Notes under the pieces: model-generated
What the model was told of the DNA's origin: nothing
The model's database searches: none
What the model saw: only the letters and a program-made list of their open reading frames with translations
Shown: positions 34,553-43,239 of the stretch, in pieces
Layout: every line of letters begins with the position of its first letter
Numbering within the stretch: the stretch's first letter is position 1
Translations under genes and position numbers: made by a program
Source of the DNA: Actibacterium sp. XHP0104
GTDB taxonomy: Bacteria > Pseudomonadota > Alphaproteobacteria > Rhodobacterales > Rhodobacteraceae
Assembly (NCBI RefSeq): GCF_025751515.1
Contig: NZ_JAOWLE010000001.1
Coordinates: 558,001 to 622,000 of the forward strand
Length of the DNA: 64,000 bases
Direction: 5' to 3'

Positions 34553-35362
34553 TTATTCCGCCGCGCGCTCGGCCGCCTTCACCGCATCCCACAGCGCATC
34601 CATCTCGGCCAGGTCGCTGTCTTCGGGGCGCTTGCCCATTTCGGCCAGCCGGGCCTCGATGCCTTCGAACCGGCGGGTGAACTTGGCGTTGGCGGCGCGC
34701 AGGGCGTCCTCGGGGTCAATATCAAGGTGGCGCGCAAGGTTTGCGATCACGAACAACAGGTCGCCGAACTCCTCTTTCTGATGCTCGGGGTCTGTGGCCT
34801 CGCGCAGCTCTTGCGCCTCTTCGACGATCTTGTCGATCACATGACCCGCATCGGGCCAGTCAAACCCGACCCGTGCCGCGCGTTTTTGCAGTTTGACCGC
34901 GCGCAGCAGGGCGGGCAGGCCAACGGCCACCCCGTCCAGCGTGCCGCGCAGTTCCTTGCCCGCGCGTTCAGCTGCCTTGATGGTTTCCCAATCGACGGTC
35001 TGCTGCTCGGCCGATTTGTCACGGCTTTCATCGCCAAAGACATGCGGGTGGCGGGCGACCATCTTGTCCGACATGGTGTCGGCCACCTGATCAAAGGTGA
35101 ACAGCCCCGCCTCGGCCGCCATCTGCGCGTGAAAGACCGACTGGAACAGCAGATCGCCCAGCTCACCCTTCAGGTCATCCCAATCCTGCCGGTCGATCGC
35201 GTCGGCGACCTCATAGGCCTCTTCGATCGTGTAGGGCGCGATGGTGGCAAAGGTCTGCTCGATATCCCACGGGCAGCCGGTTTCTGGGTCACGCAGCCGG
35301 CGCATGATTTCCAAAAGGCGCGGCATGCCGCCATGGGGGTTGTGGATCAGGTCGTCGGTCAT
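34553..35362 (-). CDS. mazG: Nucleoside triphosphate pyrophosphohydrolase MazG
   Basis: A 269-residue MazG with the two tandem MazG domains: the first with LRDPETGCPWDIEQTFATIAPYTIEEAYEVADAI and ELGDLLFQSVFHAQ, the second with VGFDWPD, EEAQELREA and EEFGDLLFVIANLARHL. The E-x-x-E metal sites are intact. It hydrolyses NTPs to NMPs and affects ppGpp level and nucleotide quality. ATG 35362 gives the usual MTDDLIH start. Longer starts lack similarity to the family. Confidence 0.94.
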   Translation of the reverse strand: MTDDLIHNPHGGMPRLLEIMRRLRDPETGCPWDIEQTFATIAPYTIEEAYEVADAIDRQDWDDLKGELGDLLFQSVFHAQMAAEAGLFTFDQVADTMSDKMVARHPHVFGDESRDKSAEQQTVDWETIKAAERAGKELRGTLDGVAVGLPALLRAVKLQKRAARVGFDWPDAGHVIDKIVEEAQELREATDPEHQKEEFGDLLFVIANLARHLDIDPEDALRAANAKFTRRFEGIEARLAEMGKRPEDSDLAEMDALWDAVKAAERAAE

Positions 35363-35477
35363 GGTGTCGGGTCCGTCTTGCATTGGGGTGACCCTGACGG
35401 GGGCTGTCAGGAATGTCCAGTGCCGGGGCTTTACCCGCGCACCCCGCCGCGTATCCTGCCCAAAAGCAGGAGTGCGC

Positions 35478-36086
35478 ATGACAAGACTGTTCCATGGGGC
35501 CGACGGCCAGCCGCGGTGTTTCTGGTGCGACGGCGCCGAAGATTACGTCGCCTATCACGATACCGAATGGGGCTTTCCGGTGGGCGACGACCGGCGGCTG
35601 TTTGAAAAGATCTGCCTCGAGGGTTTTCAGTCCGGCCTCAGCTGGCGCACCATCCTGACCAAGCGCGAGAATTTCCGCGCCGCCTTTGCGGGCTTTGATT
35701 TCCACAAGGTGGCGCAGTTCGACGCGCAGGATGTCGAGCGCCTGTTGCAGGATGCGGGCATCGTGCGCCATCGCGGCAAGATCGAGGCCACGATCAACAA
35801 CGCCCGGCGCGCCATCGAGTTGGTCGAGGAAAAGGGATCGCTGGCCGCCTATTTCTGGTCGTTCGAACCCGCGCCCGATGAACACGGCGCGCCGCTGTCG
35901 GCCTCGGTTTCGGATACCTCAAAACGGCTGTCGAAAGACCTGAAGAAGCGCGGCTGGAAATTCGTGGGGCCGACGACTGTCTTTGCCTTCATGCAGGCCA
36001 TGGGGCTGATCAACGACCACGCACCCGGATGCGTCACCCGCGATCAGGTCGCCGCCGCACGCCGCGCCTTTACGCCCCCGGCCTAA
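35478..36086 (+). CDS. tag: DNA-3-methyladenine glycosylase I
   Basis: A 202-residue Tag glycosylase, which removes 3-methyladenine from alkylated DNA. Conserved parts are RCFWCDGAEDYVAYHDTEWGFPVGDDRRLFE near 14-45, FQSGLSWRTILTKRENFRAAF near 52-72, VGPTTVFAFMQAMGLINDH near 163-181 and the final HAPGC zinc-site region. AGGAG lies before ATG 35478. It is convergent with xthA (4-base overlap of the ends), so two DNA-repair genes face each other. Confidence 0.95.
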   Translation: MTRLFHGADGQPRCFWCDGAEDYVAYHDTEWGFPVGDDRRLFEKICLEGFQSGLSWRTILTKRENFRAAFAGFDFHKVAQFDAQDVERLLQDAGIVRHRGKIEATINNARRAIELVEEKGSLAAYFWSFEPAPDEHGAPLSASVSDTSKRLSKDLKKRGWKFVGPTTVFAFMQAMGLINDHAPGCVTRDQVAAARRAFTPPA

Positions 36087-36889
36087 AGATCCAGCTCGAC
36101 CCAGACCGGTACGTGGTCGGACGGCTTTTCCCGCCCGCGCACATGCTTGTCGATCTGGCAGTCGATCAACAGATCGGCGGCCTGCGGTGTCAGCAATACA
36201 TGGTCGATCCGAATGCCGTCATTCCGGTTCCAGGCGCCCGCCTGATAATCCCAGAACGAATATTGCCCCGGTGCGCCGTTGCGGGCGCGAAAGGCCTCGG
36301 TAAAGCCCAGGTTCGCGATCCGGCGAAAGGCGGCGCGGCTTTCGGGGCGGGCCAGCGCATCCTCGCGCCAGGCCTCGGGGCGGGCGGCGTCTTCGTCCTG
36401 GGGAATGATGTTGTAATCGCCCGCCATCAGCGCCGGTTCCTCGGCCGCCATCAACTGGGCCGCACGCGCCTGCAGGCGCTCCATCCAATCCAGCTTATAG
36501 GCATATTTCCCGCCAGGGGCCGGGCTGCCATCGGCCGACAGCTCGACCGGGTTGCCATTGGGCAGATAGAGGCCGCACAGCCGGATCGCCTGCTTGCCCA
36601 CTACGGTTGCTTCGATCCAGCGCGCCTGCTCGTCGCTGTCATCACCGGGCAAGCCGCGTACGACATCCTCAAGCGGCAGTTTCGACAGGATCGCGACACC
36701 GTTGAACGATTTCTGCCCGTGGGTCTCGACATTATAGCCGCGCTCCTCGAACAGCTCGTGCGGGAAGTTCTCGTCGACCGACTTGATCTCTTGCAACAGC
36801 GCGACATCGGGCTTGGCCTCGTCCAGCCAATCCAACAGGGCATTCACCCGCGCCTTGATCCCGTTGATGTTGAAGGTCGCGATTTTCAT
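36083..36889 (-). CDS. xthA: Exodeoxyribonuclease III
   Basis: A 268-residue AP endonuclease/3'-5' exonuclease of the ExoIII family. It has KIATFNINGIKARV at the start, the metal-binding Glu in VALLQEIKSVDENFP, GLYLPNGNP near 128, MAGDYNIIPQDEDA near 175, and RIDHVLLTPQAADL, SDHVPVWVEL at the end with the catalytic Asp-His. ATG 36889 has AGGGGG upstream. It is divergent from the DUF882 gene's terminator region and convergent with tag. Confidence 0.96.
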   Translation of the reverse strand: MKIATFNINGIKARVNALLDWLDEAKPDVALLQEIKSVDENFPHELFEERGYNVETHGQKSFNGVAILSKLPLEDVVRGLPGDDSDEQARWIEATVVGKQAIRLCGLYLPNGNPVELSADGSPAPGGKYAYKLDWMERLQARAAQLMAAEEPALMAGDYNIIPQDEDAARPEAWREDALARPESRAAFRRIANLGFTEAFRARNGAPGQYSFWDYQAGAWNRNDGIRIDHVLLTPQAADLLIDCQIDKHVRGREKPSDHVPVWVELDL

Positions 36890-36900
36890 AAGGCCCCCTG

Positions 36901-36935
36901 CTTCTTCTTCGCGGAAATATCCCCGCCGGAGGCCA
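36901..36935 (-). repeat. Dispersed intergenic repeat, copy 2
   Basis: Read on the minus strand: TGGCCTCCGGCGGGG then ATATTTCCGCGAAGAAGAAG. Same layout as the copy at 10721-10755. Confidence 0.6.
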
Positions 36936-36950
36936 GAAAGTCCATGCGCC

Positions 36951-36980
36951 AAAAACGAAAACGCCGGCCCAGGGCCGGCG
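36951..36980 (-). terminator. Terminator of the DUF882 gene
   Basis: CGCCGGCCC (36962-36970) and GGGCCGGCG (36972-36980). The A-rich left flank gives TTTTCGTTTTT on the minus strand. Confidence 0.8.
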
Positions 36981-37002
36981 CGTCACGCGGATGGTGGCAG
37001 GC

Positions 37003-37566
37003 TCAGCTGCCCCAGCTGCGCACGATGCCGCAATCCATATGCACAAAGTTCGACCGCGAGTATTTGCCGACGCCGCCGGCATGACAGGCCTCGGCCGCAC
37101 GGAACATCTGGCTGACCGAGCGCGATTTCATCCGCAGATCGGTTGCCTGGCCCTTCATGTGCAGCGAGTTTTTCGCCACCCGGCGCGAGTTCGAGCGCAG
37201 CATGGCATTGGTCTGAGGGGTGCGATAGCCCGACAGCAGCATATAGGGCTCGTCCGTGTCCATCAGGCGATGCGCGGCGGCAGCGATGTCGATGGTGCGC
37301 AGGTCCATGTTGGTGGCTTCGTTCTGACGCCAATCCCGCATGAAGTAATTGATTTCCTTGGCGGCTTCCTTGATGTATTCGCCTTCGACCCAATAGACGA
37401 CATCAAGCGTCTCGCCGGTGCGGCCCGAATACATGCTGATGCGTCGGATGTCACCGGCCCCCCGCAGCAGGCCGAACGCATTGGCGTAGGTCGGTGCCGC
37501 GACGACGGCGGTTGCGGCGAATGCGCCAAGCAAACCACGCCGAGTAAAACCGGTGTTCTTAGACAT
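37003..37566 (-). CDS. DUF882 (YcbK/peptidase M15-like) Tat-exported protein
   Basis: A 187-residue protein with a twin-arginine signal (TRRGLLGAFAATA, Arg9-Arg10), so it is exported folded to the periplasm. The mature part has the DUF882/M15A layout: SGYRTPQTNAMLR near 113, SLHMKGQATDLRM near 134 with the zinc-binding His and Asp, and a final NFVHMDCGIVRSW with the second His. The fold is that of D-Ala-D-Ala-type peptidases acting on cell wall. It is divergent from an L,D-transpeptidase, another wall enzyme. Confidence 0.9.
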   Translation of the reverse strand: MSKNTGFTRRGLLGAFAATAVVAAPTYANAFGLLRGAGDIRRISMYSGRTGETLDVVYWVEGEYIKEAAKEINYFMRDWRQNEATNMDLRTIDIAAAAHRLMDTDEPYMLLSGYRTPQTNAMLRSNSRRVAKNSLHMKGQATDLRMKSRSVSQMFRAAEACHAGGVGKYSRSNFVHMDCGIVRSWGS

Positions 37567-37854
37567 ACTGCTCTGCCCCGTGTCCATTGCGCCGCCTTAA
37601 TGCGGCATTCTCAAACTGGTAATCTCAATTGACGAGGTCTATGCCACATTTCGATTCGTCGGCCAAGCCCCGTAGGGACGTTCGGGCGGGCGTATAGGGG
37701 AAATCGGCAGAAAATTGCTCAAATTCTGCACGACGCGACGTGACCACAGGGTGCGGCATTGACGCATCACCCCGGTTCCGCAATGGGCCGGATGCCCAGA
37801 AAGTGAGTGGACACTGCACCAGAGGGGCTGGAAAATGACAGCAGGAGTAAGCGT

Positions 37855-39489
37855 GTGCGGCTGTACGGGAATATGAATATGACGAGTGATGCGATGCGGC
37901 CCAAAGGGATGTGGCTGGCCGCTGCATTGGCCTTTGGCATGGGGCTTTTCGGCGCCACAGGTGAGGCCGAAGCCACCGAAAGCCTGGCCTTCAAACAGGC
38001 GATTGCCGAGGGCGCGACCCGTGACCGGGCCGTGGCCGAGTTCTACAAGGCGCGCGATTACGACCCGATCTGGACTGGACGCGATGATGCGGCGCGCCGC
38101 AAGGCGCTGTTGCAGGCGCTGGAAACTGCGGGCGATCATGGTCTGCCGGTCAGCCGCTATGACGTTGATGCGCTGGATGCGCTGTTCCGCTCGGCCAAGG
38201 ATGACCGCAGCCGTGGCCGCGCCGAGGTGGCCGCCAGCCGCATGTTCCTTGATTTCGCCGAAGATCTGCAGACCGGTATCCTGACCCCGGGCCAGGTGAT
38301 CCCGGACATCAAGCGCCAGCCGCAGCGCCGTGACCGCCAGGCCCAGCTTGATGCCTTTGCGCAAAGCTCCCCGCGCGCCTATCTGCGTGCGCTGCAGCCC
38401 AAAAGCCCCGAATATAACGCTCTGCTGGCCGAGAAACTGCGGCTTGAACGGGTCTTGGGCAAGGGCGGCTGGGGCGACAGCGTTCCCGGCAAGAAGATCG
38501 AGCCGGGCGAAAGCGGCGCGCAGGTTGTCGCGCTGCGCAACCGTCTGATCGCAATGGGATATCTGCGCCGCAGCGCAACCCAGACCTATGATGCCGATAT
38601 CCAGAAGGCCGTGCAGGCCTTTCAGGCCGATCATGGGCTCTTTACCGATGGCGTGGCCGGGGCGGGCACGCTGGCAGAGCTGAACGCGCCGGTCGAAAAG
38701 CGGCTGGAGCAGGTCATCGTCGCCATGGAGCGCGAGCGCTGGATGCCCGCCGAGCGCGGCAAGCGTCACGTGCTGGTCAATATCACCGATTTCCACGCCC
38801 GGATCATCGCGGGTGGCAAGGTCGAGTTCCAGACCCGCTCGGTCGTCGGGGCCAACGACAAGGACCGCCGCACGCCCGAGTTCTCGGACGTGATGGAACA
38901 TATGATCATCAATCCCACCTGGAACGTGCCGCGCTCGATCGCGACCAAAGAGTATCTGCCGATGCTCAAGGAAGATCCGAGTGCGGTCCGCCATCTGAAG
39001 CTGATCGATCAGCGCGGTCAGGTCGTCAGCCGCGAAGGGATGGATTTCAGCGAATATACCACGGCCAATTTCCCGTTCGACATGAAGCAGCCGCCCAGCA
39101 ATTCGAACGCGCTGGGTCTGGTCAAGTTCATGTTCCCCAACCCCCACAATATCTATCTGCACGACACGCCGGCCAAGTCGCTGTTCGGGCGCGAAACCCG
39201 GGCGTTTTCGCATGGCTGCATCCGGCTGAACGATCCGTTCGATTTCGCCTATGCGCTGCTGGCGCGGCAGACCAATGACCCCGAGGGGTATTTCCATTCG
39301 GTTCTGCGCACGGGCCGGGAAACCCAGGTCAACCTGCAAGAGCCGCTGCCGGTGCATATCATCTATCGCACCGCGCTGACCGGTCCCAAGGGCCGGGTCG
39401 AGTTCCGTCGCGACATCTATGGCCGTGATGCGCGGATTTTCGACGAGCTGGCCAAGGCCGGGGTGGTGCTGCGCGCGGTTCGCGGCTAA
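37855..39489 (+). CDS. L,D-transpeptidase (YcbB-type)
   Basis: A 544-residue wall cross-linking enzyme. It has an N-terminal signal or anchor segment (about 18-37), a scaffold domain, and a peptidoglycan-binding repeat near 218-285 ([43 protein letters not shown]). The catalytic domain (about 300-500) has the nucleophile Cys455 in [17 protein letters not shown] 37855 is chosen because AGGAG lies seven bases before it. ATGs at 37873, 37879 and 37894 are alternatives. It makes 3-3 cross-links in peptidoglycan. Confidence 0.92.
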   Translation: MRLYGNMNMTSDAMRPKGMWLAAALAFGMGLFGATGEAEATESLAFKQAIAEGATRDRAVAEFYKARDYDPIWTGRDDAARRKALLQALETAGDHGLPVSRYDVDALDALFRSAKDDRSRGRAEVAASRMFLDFAEDLQTGILTPGQVIPDIKRQPQRRDRQAQLDAFAQSSPRAYLRALQPKSPEYNALLAEKLRLERVLGKGGWGDSVPGKKIEPGESGAQVVALRNRLIAMGYLRRSATQTYDADIQKAVQAFQADHGLFTDGVAGAGTLAELNAPVEKRLEQVIVAMERERWMPAERGKRHVLVNITDFHARIIAGGKVEFQTRSVVGANDKDRRTPEFSDVMEHMIINPTWNVPRSIATKEYLPMLKEDPSAVRHLKLIDQRGQVVSREGMDFSEYTTANFPFDMKQPPSNSNALGLVKFMFPNPHNIYLHDTPAKSLFGRETRAFSHGCIRLNDPFDFAYALLARQTNDPEGYFHSVLRTGRETQVNLQEPLPVHIIYRTALTGPKGRVEFRRDIYGRDARIFDELAKAGVVLRAVRG

Positions 39490-39551
39490 ACCTTTTCGGC
39501 AGATCAGTGCGGGGCGGCCTTCGCCCCGCGACATGCCGAACAGGGGGCCGA

Positions 39552-40643
39552 ATGGGCTATACCATCCAGCAGATTGCCGAGGCGCTGTCGGCGCGGGCAG
39601 AGGGCGATACCAGCCTGGTGATCGAGGGCGTGTCCGAGCCCGCGGCCGCAGCCGCGTCGGATCTGGCGCTGGCCATGTCTCCGAAATATGCCGAGGGCCT
39701 GTCGCAGGGCCAGGCGCGCGCCGCCATTCTGTGGGACGGGGCCGACTGGCAGGCGATGGGGCTGCAGGCGGCGCTGTTCGTGCCGCGCCCGCGTTACGCG
39801 CTGTCGGGGCTGACCCGCATGATGGATCCAGGCCCCGAGATCGCGCCGGGCATTCACCCCAGCGCGGTGATCGACCCGTCGGCGCGCATTGGCGAGGGCG
39901 CGGCCATCGGCCCGTTCGTGGTGATCGGTGCGCGAGTGCAGATCGGTGCGCGGGCGCGGATCGCGTCGCATTGCTCGGTCGCCGAGGATGCGCAGATCGG
40001 CGCTGACGCCCTGTTGATGGCGGGCACGCGGATCGGGTCGCGCGTGGTGATCGGCCACCGGATCATCACCCAGCCCAACGCGGTGATCGGCGCCGACGGC
40101 CTGTCTTTCGTCACGCCCGAGAAATCGACCGTGGAATCGGTGCGCGAATCCATGGGGGCCGATGTGCAGGTCAAGGAACAGTCCTGGGTGCGCATTCATT
40201 CTCTGGGCTCGGTCCAGGTGGGCGACGATGTCGAGATCGGCGCCTGCACCACGATCGACAAGGGCACCATCCGCAACACCCGCATCGGCAATGGCTGCAA
40301 GATCGACAACCAGGTGCACCTGGCCCATAACGTCGTGGTGGGCAATCACTGCCTGTTCGCGGCGGGCGTGGGGATCGCCGGCTCTACAACCATAGGGGAT
40401 CGTGTCGTTTTCGGTGGACAGGTCGGGGTTGCAGACAATATCACCGTTGGCAGCGATGTGGTGGCCGGTGGCGCAACCAAGATCCTGTCGAATGTGGCCT
40501 CGGGCCGCGCGATGATGGGCTATCCGGCCGTCAAAATGGACGCGCATGTGGACAGCTATAAGGCCATCCGCCGTCTGCCACGATTGTTCGCGCAGGTTGC
40601 CGAGCTTCAAAAAGCTGTTTCAAACCTGCGTCAGACAGACTAA
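39552..40643 (+). CDS. lpxD: UDP-3-O-(3-hydroxyacyl)glucosamine N-acyltransferase
   Basis: A 363-residue LpxD adding the N-linked hydroxyacyl chain in lipid A synthesis. The N-terminal domain (about 1-100) is followed by a long left-handed beta-helix of hexapeptide repeats ([20 protein letters not shown] onward). The catalytic His lies in [16 protein letters not shown] near 250. AGGGGG precedes ATG 39552. The acyl donor is 3-hydroxyacyl-ACP, which fits the ACP and ketosynthase genes directly downstream. Confidence 0.95.
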   Translation: MGYTIQQIAEALSARAEGDTSLVIEGVSEPAAAAASDLALAMSPKYAEGLSQGQARAAILWDGADWQAMGLQAALFVPRPRYALSGLTRMMDPGPEIAPGIHPSAVIDPSARIGEGAAIGPFVVIGARVQIGARARIASHCSVAEDAQIGADALLMAGTRIGSRVVIGHRIITQPNAVIGADGLSFVTPEKSTVESVRESMGADVQVKEQSWVRIHSLGSVQVGDDVEIGACTTIDKGTIRNTRIGNGCKIDNQVHLAHNVVVGNHCLFAAGVGIAGSTTIGDRVVFGGQVGVADNITVGSDVVAGGATKILSNVASGRAMMGYPAVKMDAHVDSYKAIRRLPRLFAQVAELQKAVSNLRQTD

Positions 40644-40674
40644 AGCACCGCAAGGGCAGAAGATAGGACCTACT

Positions 40675-40941
40675 ATGTCTGAGACCGTGAAAGATACCGT
40701 TATTCGCATCATCGCCGAGCAGGCCGTTCTGGACGTGTCGGATGTGACCCCGGAAAGCACGCTGGATGACCTGGGCATCGACAGCCTGGGCCTGGTGGAA
40801 TGCATCTTCGCCATCGAAGAGGCGTTCGACATCCAGGTGCCGTTCAACGCGAACGAGCCGACCGAGAGCGATTTCGACATTTCGTCAGTGGCCGCGATCA
40901 TCAGGGCGGTCGAGGGCCTGGTGGCCGAACAACCCGCATGA
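40675..40941 (+). CDS. Second acyl carrier protein, paired with ketosynthase
   Basis: An 88-residue ACP with the attachment site Ser37 in LGIDSLGLVECIFAIEEAF. It differs clearly from the AcpP at 7884: longer, with Ile-Asp-Ser-Leu and a C-terminal tail SVAAIIRAVEGLVAEQPA. The stop overlaps the ketosynthase ATG by four bases. A dedicated ACP next to lpxD suggests supply of a special acyl chain, perhaps for lipid A, as AcpXL does in rhizobia, but I cannot assign it to that family. Confidence 0.88.
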   Translation: MSETVKDTVIRIIAEQAVLDVSDVTPESTLDDLGIDSLGLVECIFAIEEAFDIQVPFNANEPTESDFDISSVAAIIRAVEGLVAEQPA

Positions 40942-42146
40942 AGCGCGTCGTCATCACCGGGGCGGGAACGATCAACGCTCTAGGCCACGACGTTCCCCAG
41001 ACCTGGGACGCGATGGCGAATGGCCGCTGCGGCATCGGCGAGCTGAACATCCGCGATGTCGAGCGCCTGTCGATCCGCATTGGCGGTCAGGTGCGCGACT
41101 ATGACGCCGAGGATCACTTTAACCGTCAGCAGATTGCCCTTTATGACCGGTTCACGCAGTTCACGCTGCTTGCCGCGAAACAGGCAATCGGTCAGTCGGG
41201 GCTTAAGTTTTCGGGCGATCTGGCGGCGCGGTCGGGCGTGGTGCTGGGCACCTCGGGCGGCGGGCTGACCACGCAGGATGAAAACTACCGCGTCGTTTAC
41301 GAAGAGGGCAAGAACCGGGTTCACCCGTTTGTCGTGCCCAAGCTGATGAACAACGCGGCCTGCAGCCATGTGTCGATGGTCTATAACCTGAAAGGCCCCA
41401 GTTTCACCGTGGCCACCGCCTGTGCGTCGTCGAACCACGCGATGGGACAGGCGTTCCAGTTCATCCGCTCGGGCATGGCGCCGGTGATGGTGACGGGCGG
41501 GTCGGAATCGATGCTGTGCTTTGGCGGGGTCAAGGCTTGGGAAGGGCTGCGCGTCATGTCGAAAGACGCCTGCCGGCCGTTCAGCGCCAATCGCAACGGC
41601 ATGGTCCAGGGCGAGGGCGCGGCGGTCTTTGTCTTCGAGGAATATGAACACGCCAAGGCGCGCGGCGCCGATATCCTGGCCGAGGTGGTGGGCTTTGCCA
41701 TGACCTCGGACGCCGCCGATATCGTCATGCCCAGCAAGCACGGCGCGGCGCGGGCCATTTCGGGTGCCCTGCGCGACGCGGGCCTGTCGCCCGAGCAGGT
41801 GGGCTATATCAACGCCCATGGCACCGGCACGGCCGCCAATGACAAGACCGAATGCGCGGCGGTGGCCGATGTGTTCGGGGCGCATGCCGACAAGCTGATG
41901 ATTTCCTCGACCAAGTCGATGCATGGCCACCTGATCGGCGGCACCGGCGCGGTCGAGCTGCTGGCCTGTCTGATGGCGCTGCGCAATGGCGTCATCGCGC
42001 CGACGATCGGCTACGAGGAATACGATCCGGAATGTTCGCTGGACGTGGTGCCGAACGAGGCGCGCGAGGCCAAGGTCGATGTGGTGCTGTCGAACGCCTT
42101 TGCCTTTGGCGGGCTGAACGCGGTGCTGGCACTGCGGCGGATCTGA
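40938..42146 (+). CDS. Beta-ketoacyl-ACP synthase, second FabF-type enzyme
   Basis: A 402-residue condensing enzyme with an intact triad: Cys162 in VATACASSNHAMG, His294 in INAHGTGTAANDKTE and His331 in SMHGHLIGGTGAVE. It differs from the FabF at 8273 across its whole length, so it is a separate family member and not a recent copy. The overlap with the ACP gene means they are made together. Probable task: elongating a specialised acyl chain on the partner ACP. A terminator follows. Confidence 0.9.
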   Translation: MKRVVITGAGTINALGHDVPQTWDAMANGRCGIGELNIRDVERLSIRIGGQVRDYDAEDHFNRQQIALYDRFTQFTLLAAKQAIGQSGLKFSGDLAARSGVVLGTSGGGLTTQDENYRVVYEEGKNRVHPFVVPKLMNNAACSHVSMVYNLKGPSFTVATACASSNHAMGQAFQFIRSGMAPVMVTGGSESMLCFGGVKAWEGLRVMSKDACRPFSANRNGMVQGEGAAVFVFEEYEHAKARGADILAEVVGFAMTSDAADIVMPSKHGAARAISGALRDAGLSPEQVGYINAHGTGTAANDKTECAAVADVFGAHADKLMISSTKSMHGHLIGGTGAVELLACLMALRNGVIAPTIGYEEYDPECSLDVVPNEAREAKVDVVLSNAFAFGGLNAVLALRRI

Positions 42147-42166
42147 TCTCTGACCTCTAGAAATAC

Positions 42167-42195
42167 AAAACGCCGCCTTTCGGGGCGGCGTTTTT
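42167..42195. terminator. Bidirectional terminator between ketosynthase and IalB-like gene
   Basis: AAAACGCCGCC (42167-42177) and GGCGGCGTTTT (42184-42194), A-run left and T-run right, so it works in both directions. Confidence 0.88.
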
Positions 42196-42216
42196 CTTTG
42201 TCGGGTAGTGCGGGCC

Positions 42217-42828
42217 TTATTCGGCCTTGGCGCTTTCGACCATCGCATCCAGGGCGGCGGTAAAGCCGCTGAGCGACACGCTTAGCCGGACCTCGCGGTC
42301 GGGGGCCTTGAAGGGCACGATCACGACCTGCGCGTTGGCGCCGCGCTTGAAGGCCTCGATCTCTTCGCCGGTAAAGCTCATACGCGACAGGCAGCCCACC
42401 TTGGCGCAGGTCTGGAACGGGTAGAGCTTGGCCTGACCGTCATCCACCGACAGGCGCATGCCCTTGGTCAGCAGGGTCTCCAGCGGGGTGACGATCTCGC
42501 CGATGACGGCGACGCCCTGTTCGGTGCCCAGCAGGCCGATGTTGAATTCGGCCGTCGGGTTGGCGCCTTCGTCAACCAGCATCTGGAACATGCCGCAGCG
42601 GTCTTTCTGACCCTCGGGCATCCGCGTACAGACCAGTTCCCAGTCGCCATGGGTCTGGGCGATATAGCGGCTGCCGACCGGGTTTTCGCCCTCGGGGGTG
42701 CCGCTGGAAATGGTGGGGTCGTTGACCACGACGGGCGCGTCCTGTGCGGCCGTATCCTGGGCCAGGGCAGGGGTCATCCCCATGCAAAGCACGGCGGCGG
42801 CTGTCAGGGCCTTGAGAGTATCACGCAT
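42217..42828 (-). CDS. Invasion-associated locus B (IalB) family periplasmic protein
   Basis: A 203-residue exported protein with a signal peptide ending near ALAQ (residue 24). The IalB pattern is present: THGDWELVCTR near 59, KDRCGMFQML, VIGEIVTPLETLLTKGMRLSVDDGQAKLYPFQTCAKVGCLSRMSF with paired Cys, and a C-terminal VSLSGFTAALDAM. In Bartonella the family is linked to erythrocyte invasion. In free-living alphaproteobacteria the role is unknown and probably envelope related. Confidence 0.9.
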   Translation of the reverse strand: MRDTLKALTAAAVLCMGMTPALAQDTAAQDAPVVVNDPTISSGTPEGENPVGSRYIAQTHGDWELVCTRMPEGQKDRCGMFQMLVDEGANPTAEFNIGLLGTEQGVAVIGEIVTPLETLLTKGMRLSVDDGQAKLYPFQTCAKVGCLSRMSFTGEEIEAFKRGANAQVVIVPFKAPDREVRLSVSLSGFTAALDAMVESAKAE

Positions 42829-42946
42829 GTCGGTCCTTTATCGTTTGTGACTTGGCTATGCCCTCTATCACGGACGCCGCACGATGTCAGGTCGAAACCC
42901 GGTGAAGGCGGCGGGAAATGGGCGGAATTATGCTAAGCCTGAAATG

Positions 42947-42977
42947 AAAAAAGGGCCGGTAACCGACCCTTTTTCCT
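42947..42977. terminator. A/T-flanked hairpin in the IalB-HerA interval
   Basis: AAAAAGGG (ending 42955) pairs with CCCTTTTT (42967-42975) around a small inner CGG/CCG stem. U-runs are present on both strands, so it could end a short RNA of either direction. Confidence 0.55.
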
Positions 42978-43093
42978 TATATTTTTTTATCTCCCTGTCG
43001 GACTGGCCGACTTGTCATGGCCGCACGCTATGAGCTTTGCGTAGGGTCGTCAACCGGGAAAATATCGTCATTGTGCGGCTTTCCGCCGAGCAC

Positions 43094-43155
43094 GAAAAAA
43101 GGCCGCGCAGTCATATGCGCGGCCAGTCTGACAGGGAGGAATTTCCGTCAGAAAC
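43094..43155 (-). ncRNA. Candidate minus-strand small RNA with CCUCCC motif
   Basis: On the minus strand a run of about 60 bases holds a CTGAC...GTCAG stem with CCTCCC in its loop, followed by a textbook terminator: GGCCGCGCA / TGCGCGGCC (43101-43109, 43116-43124) with loop TATGAC, then TTTTTT. No minus-strand gene lies directly upstream of that terminator. The 5' end is a guess. CCTCCC is complementary to ribosome-binding sites, as in CCUCCUCCC-type sRNAs of Rhodobacter. Confidence 0.35.
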
Positions 43156-43239
43156 GGACGGAATGCATCAAGACTGGCACAACAAGGTTAAGAATGTATT
43201 TTGGGGGCGGACGATGCGCCCGAAAGAGGAGATCAGTGC

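Larger units (their letters stand above)
42829..43239. other. 411-bp non-coding region with several hairpins
   Basis: No convincing gene lies between the divergent IalB-like and HerA-like genes. The region holds an A/T-flanked hairpin (42947-42977), an 18-bp inverted repeat with one mismatch (42991-43008 with 43121-43138), a 7-bp stem GCCGCAC / GTGCGGC (43020-43026, 43073-43079), a minus-strand terminator (43095-43124) and a further hairpin TTCCGTC / GACGGAA (43143-43149, 43157-43163). It also holds the promoters of both flanking genes, which I cannot place with confidence. Confidence 0.6.
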
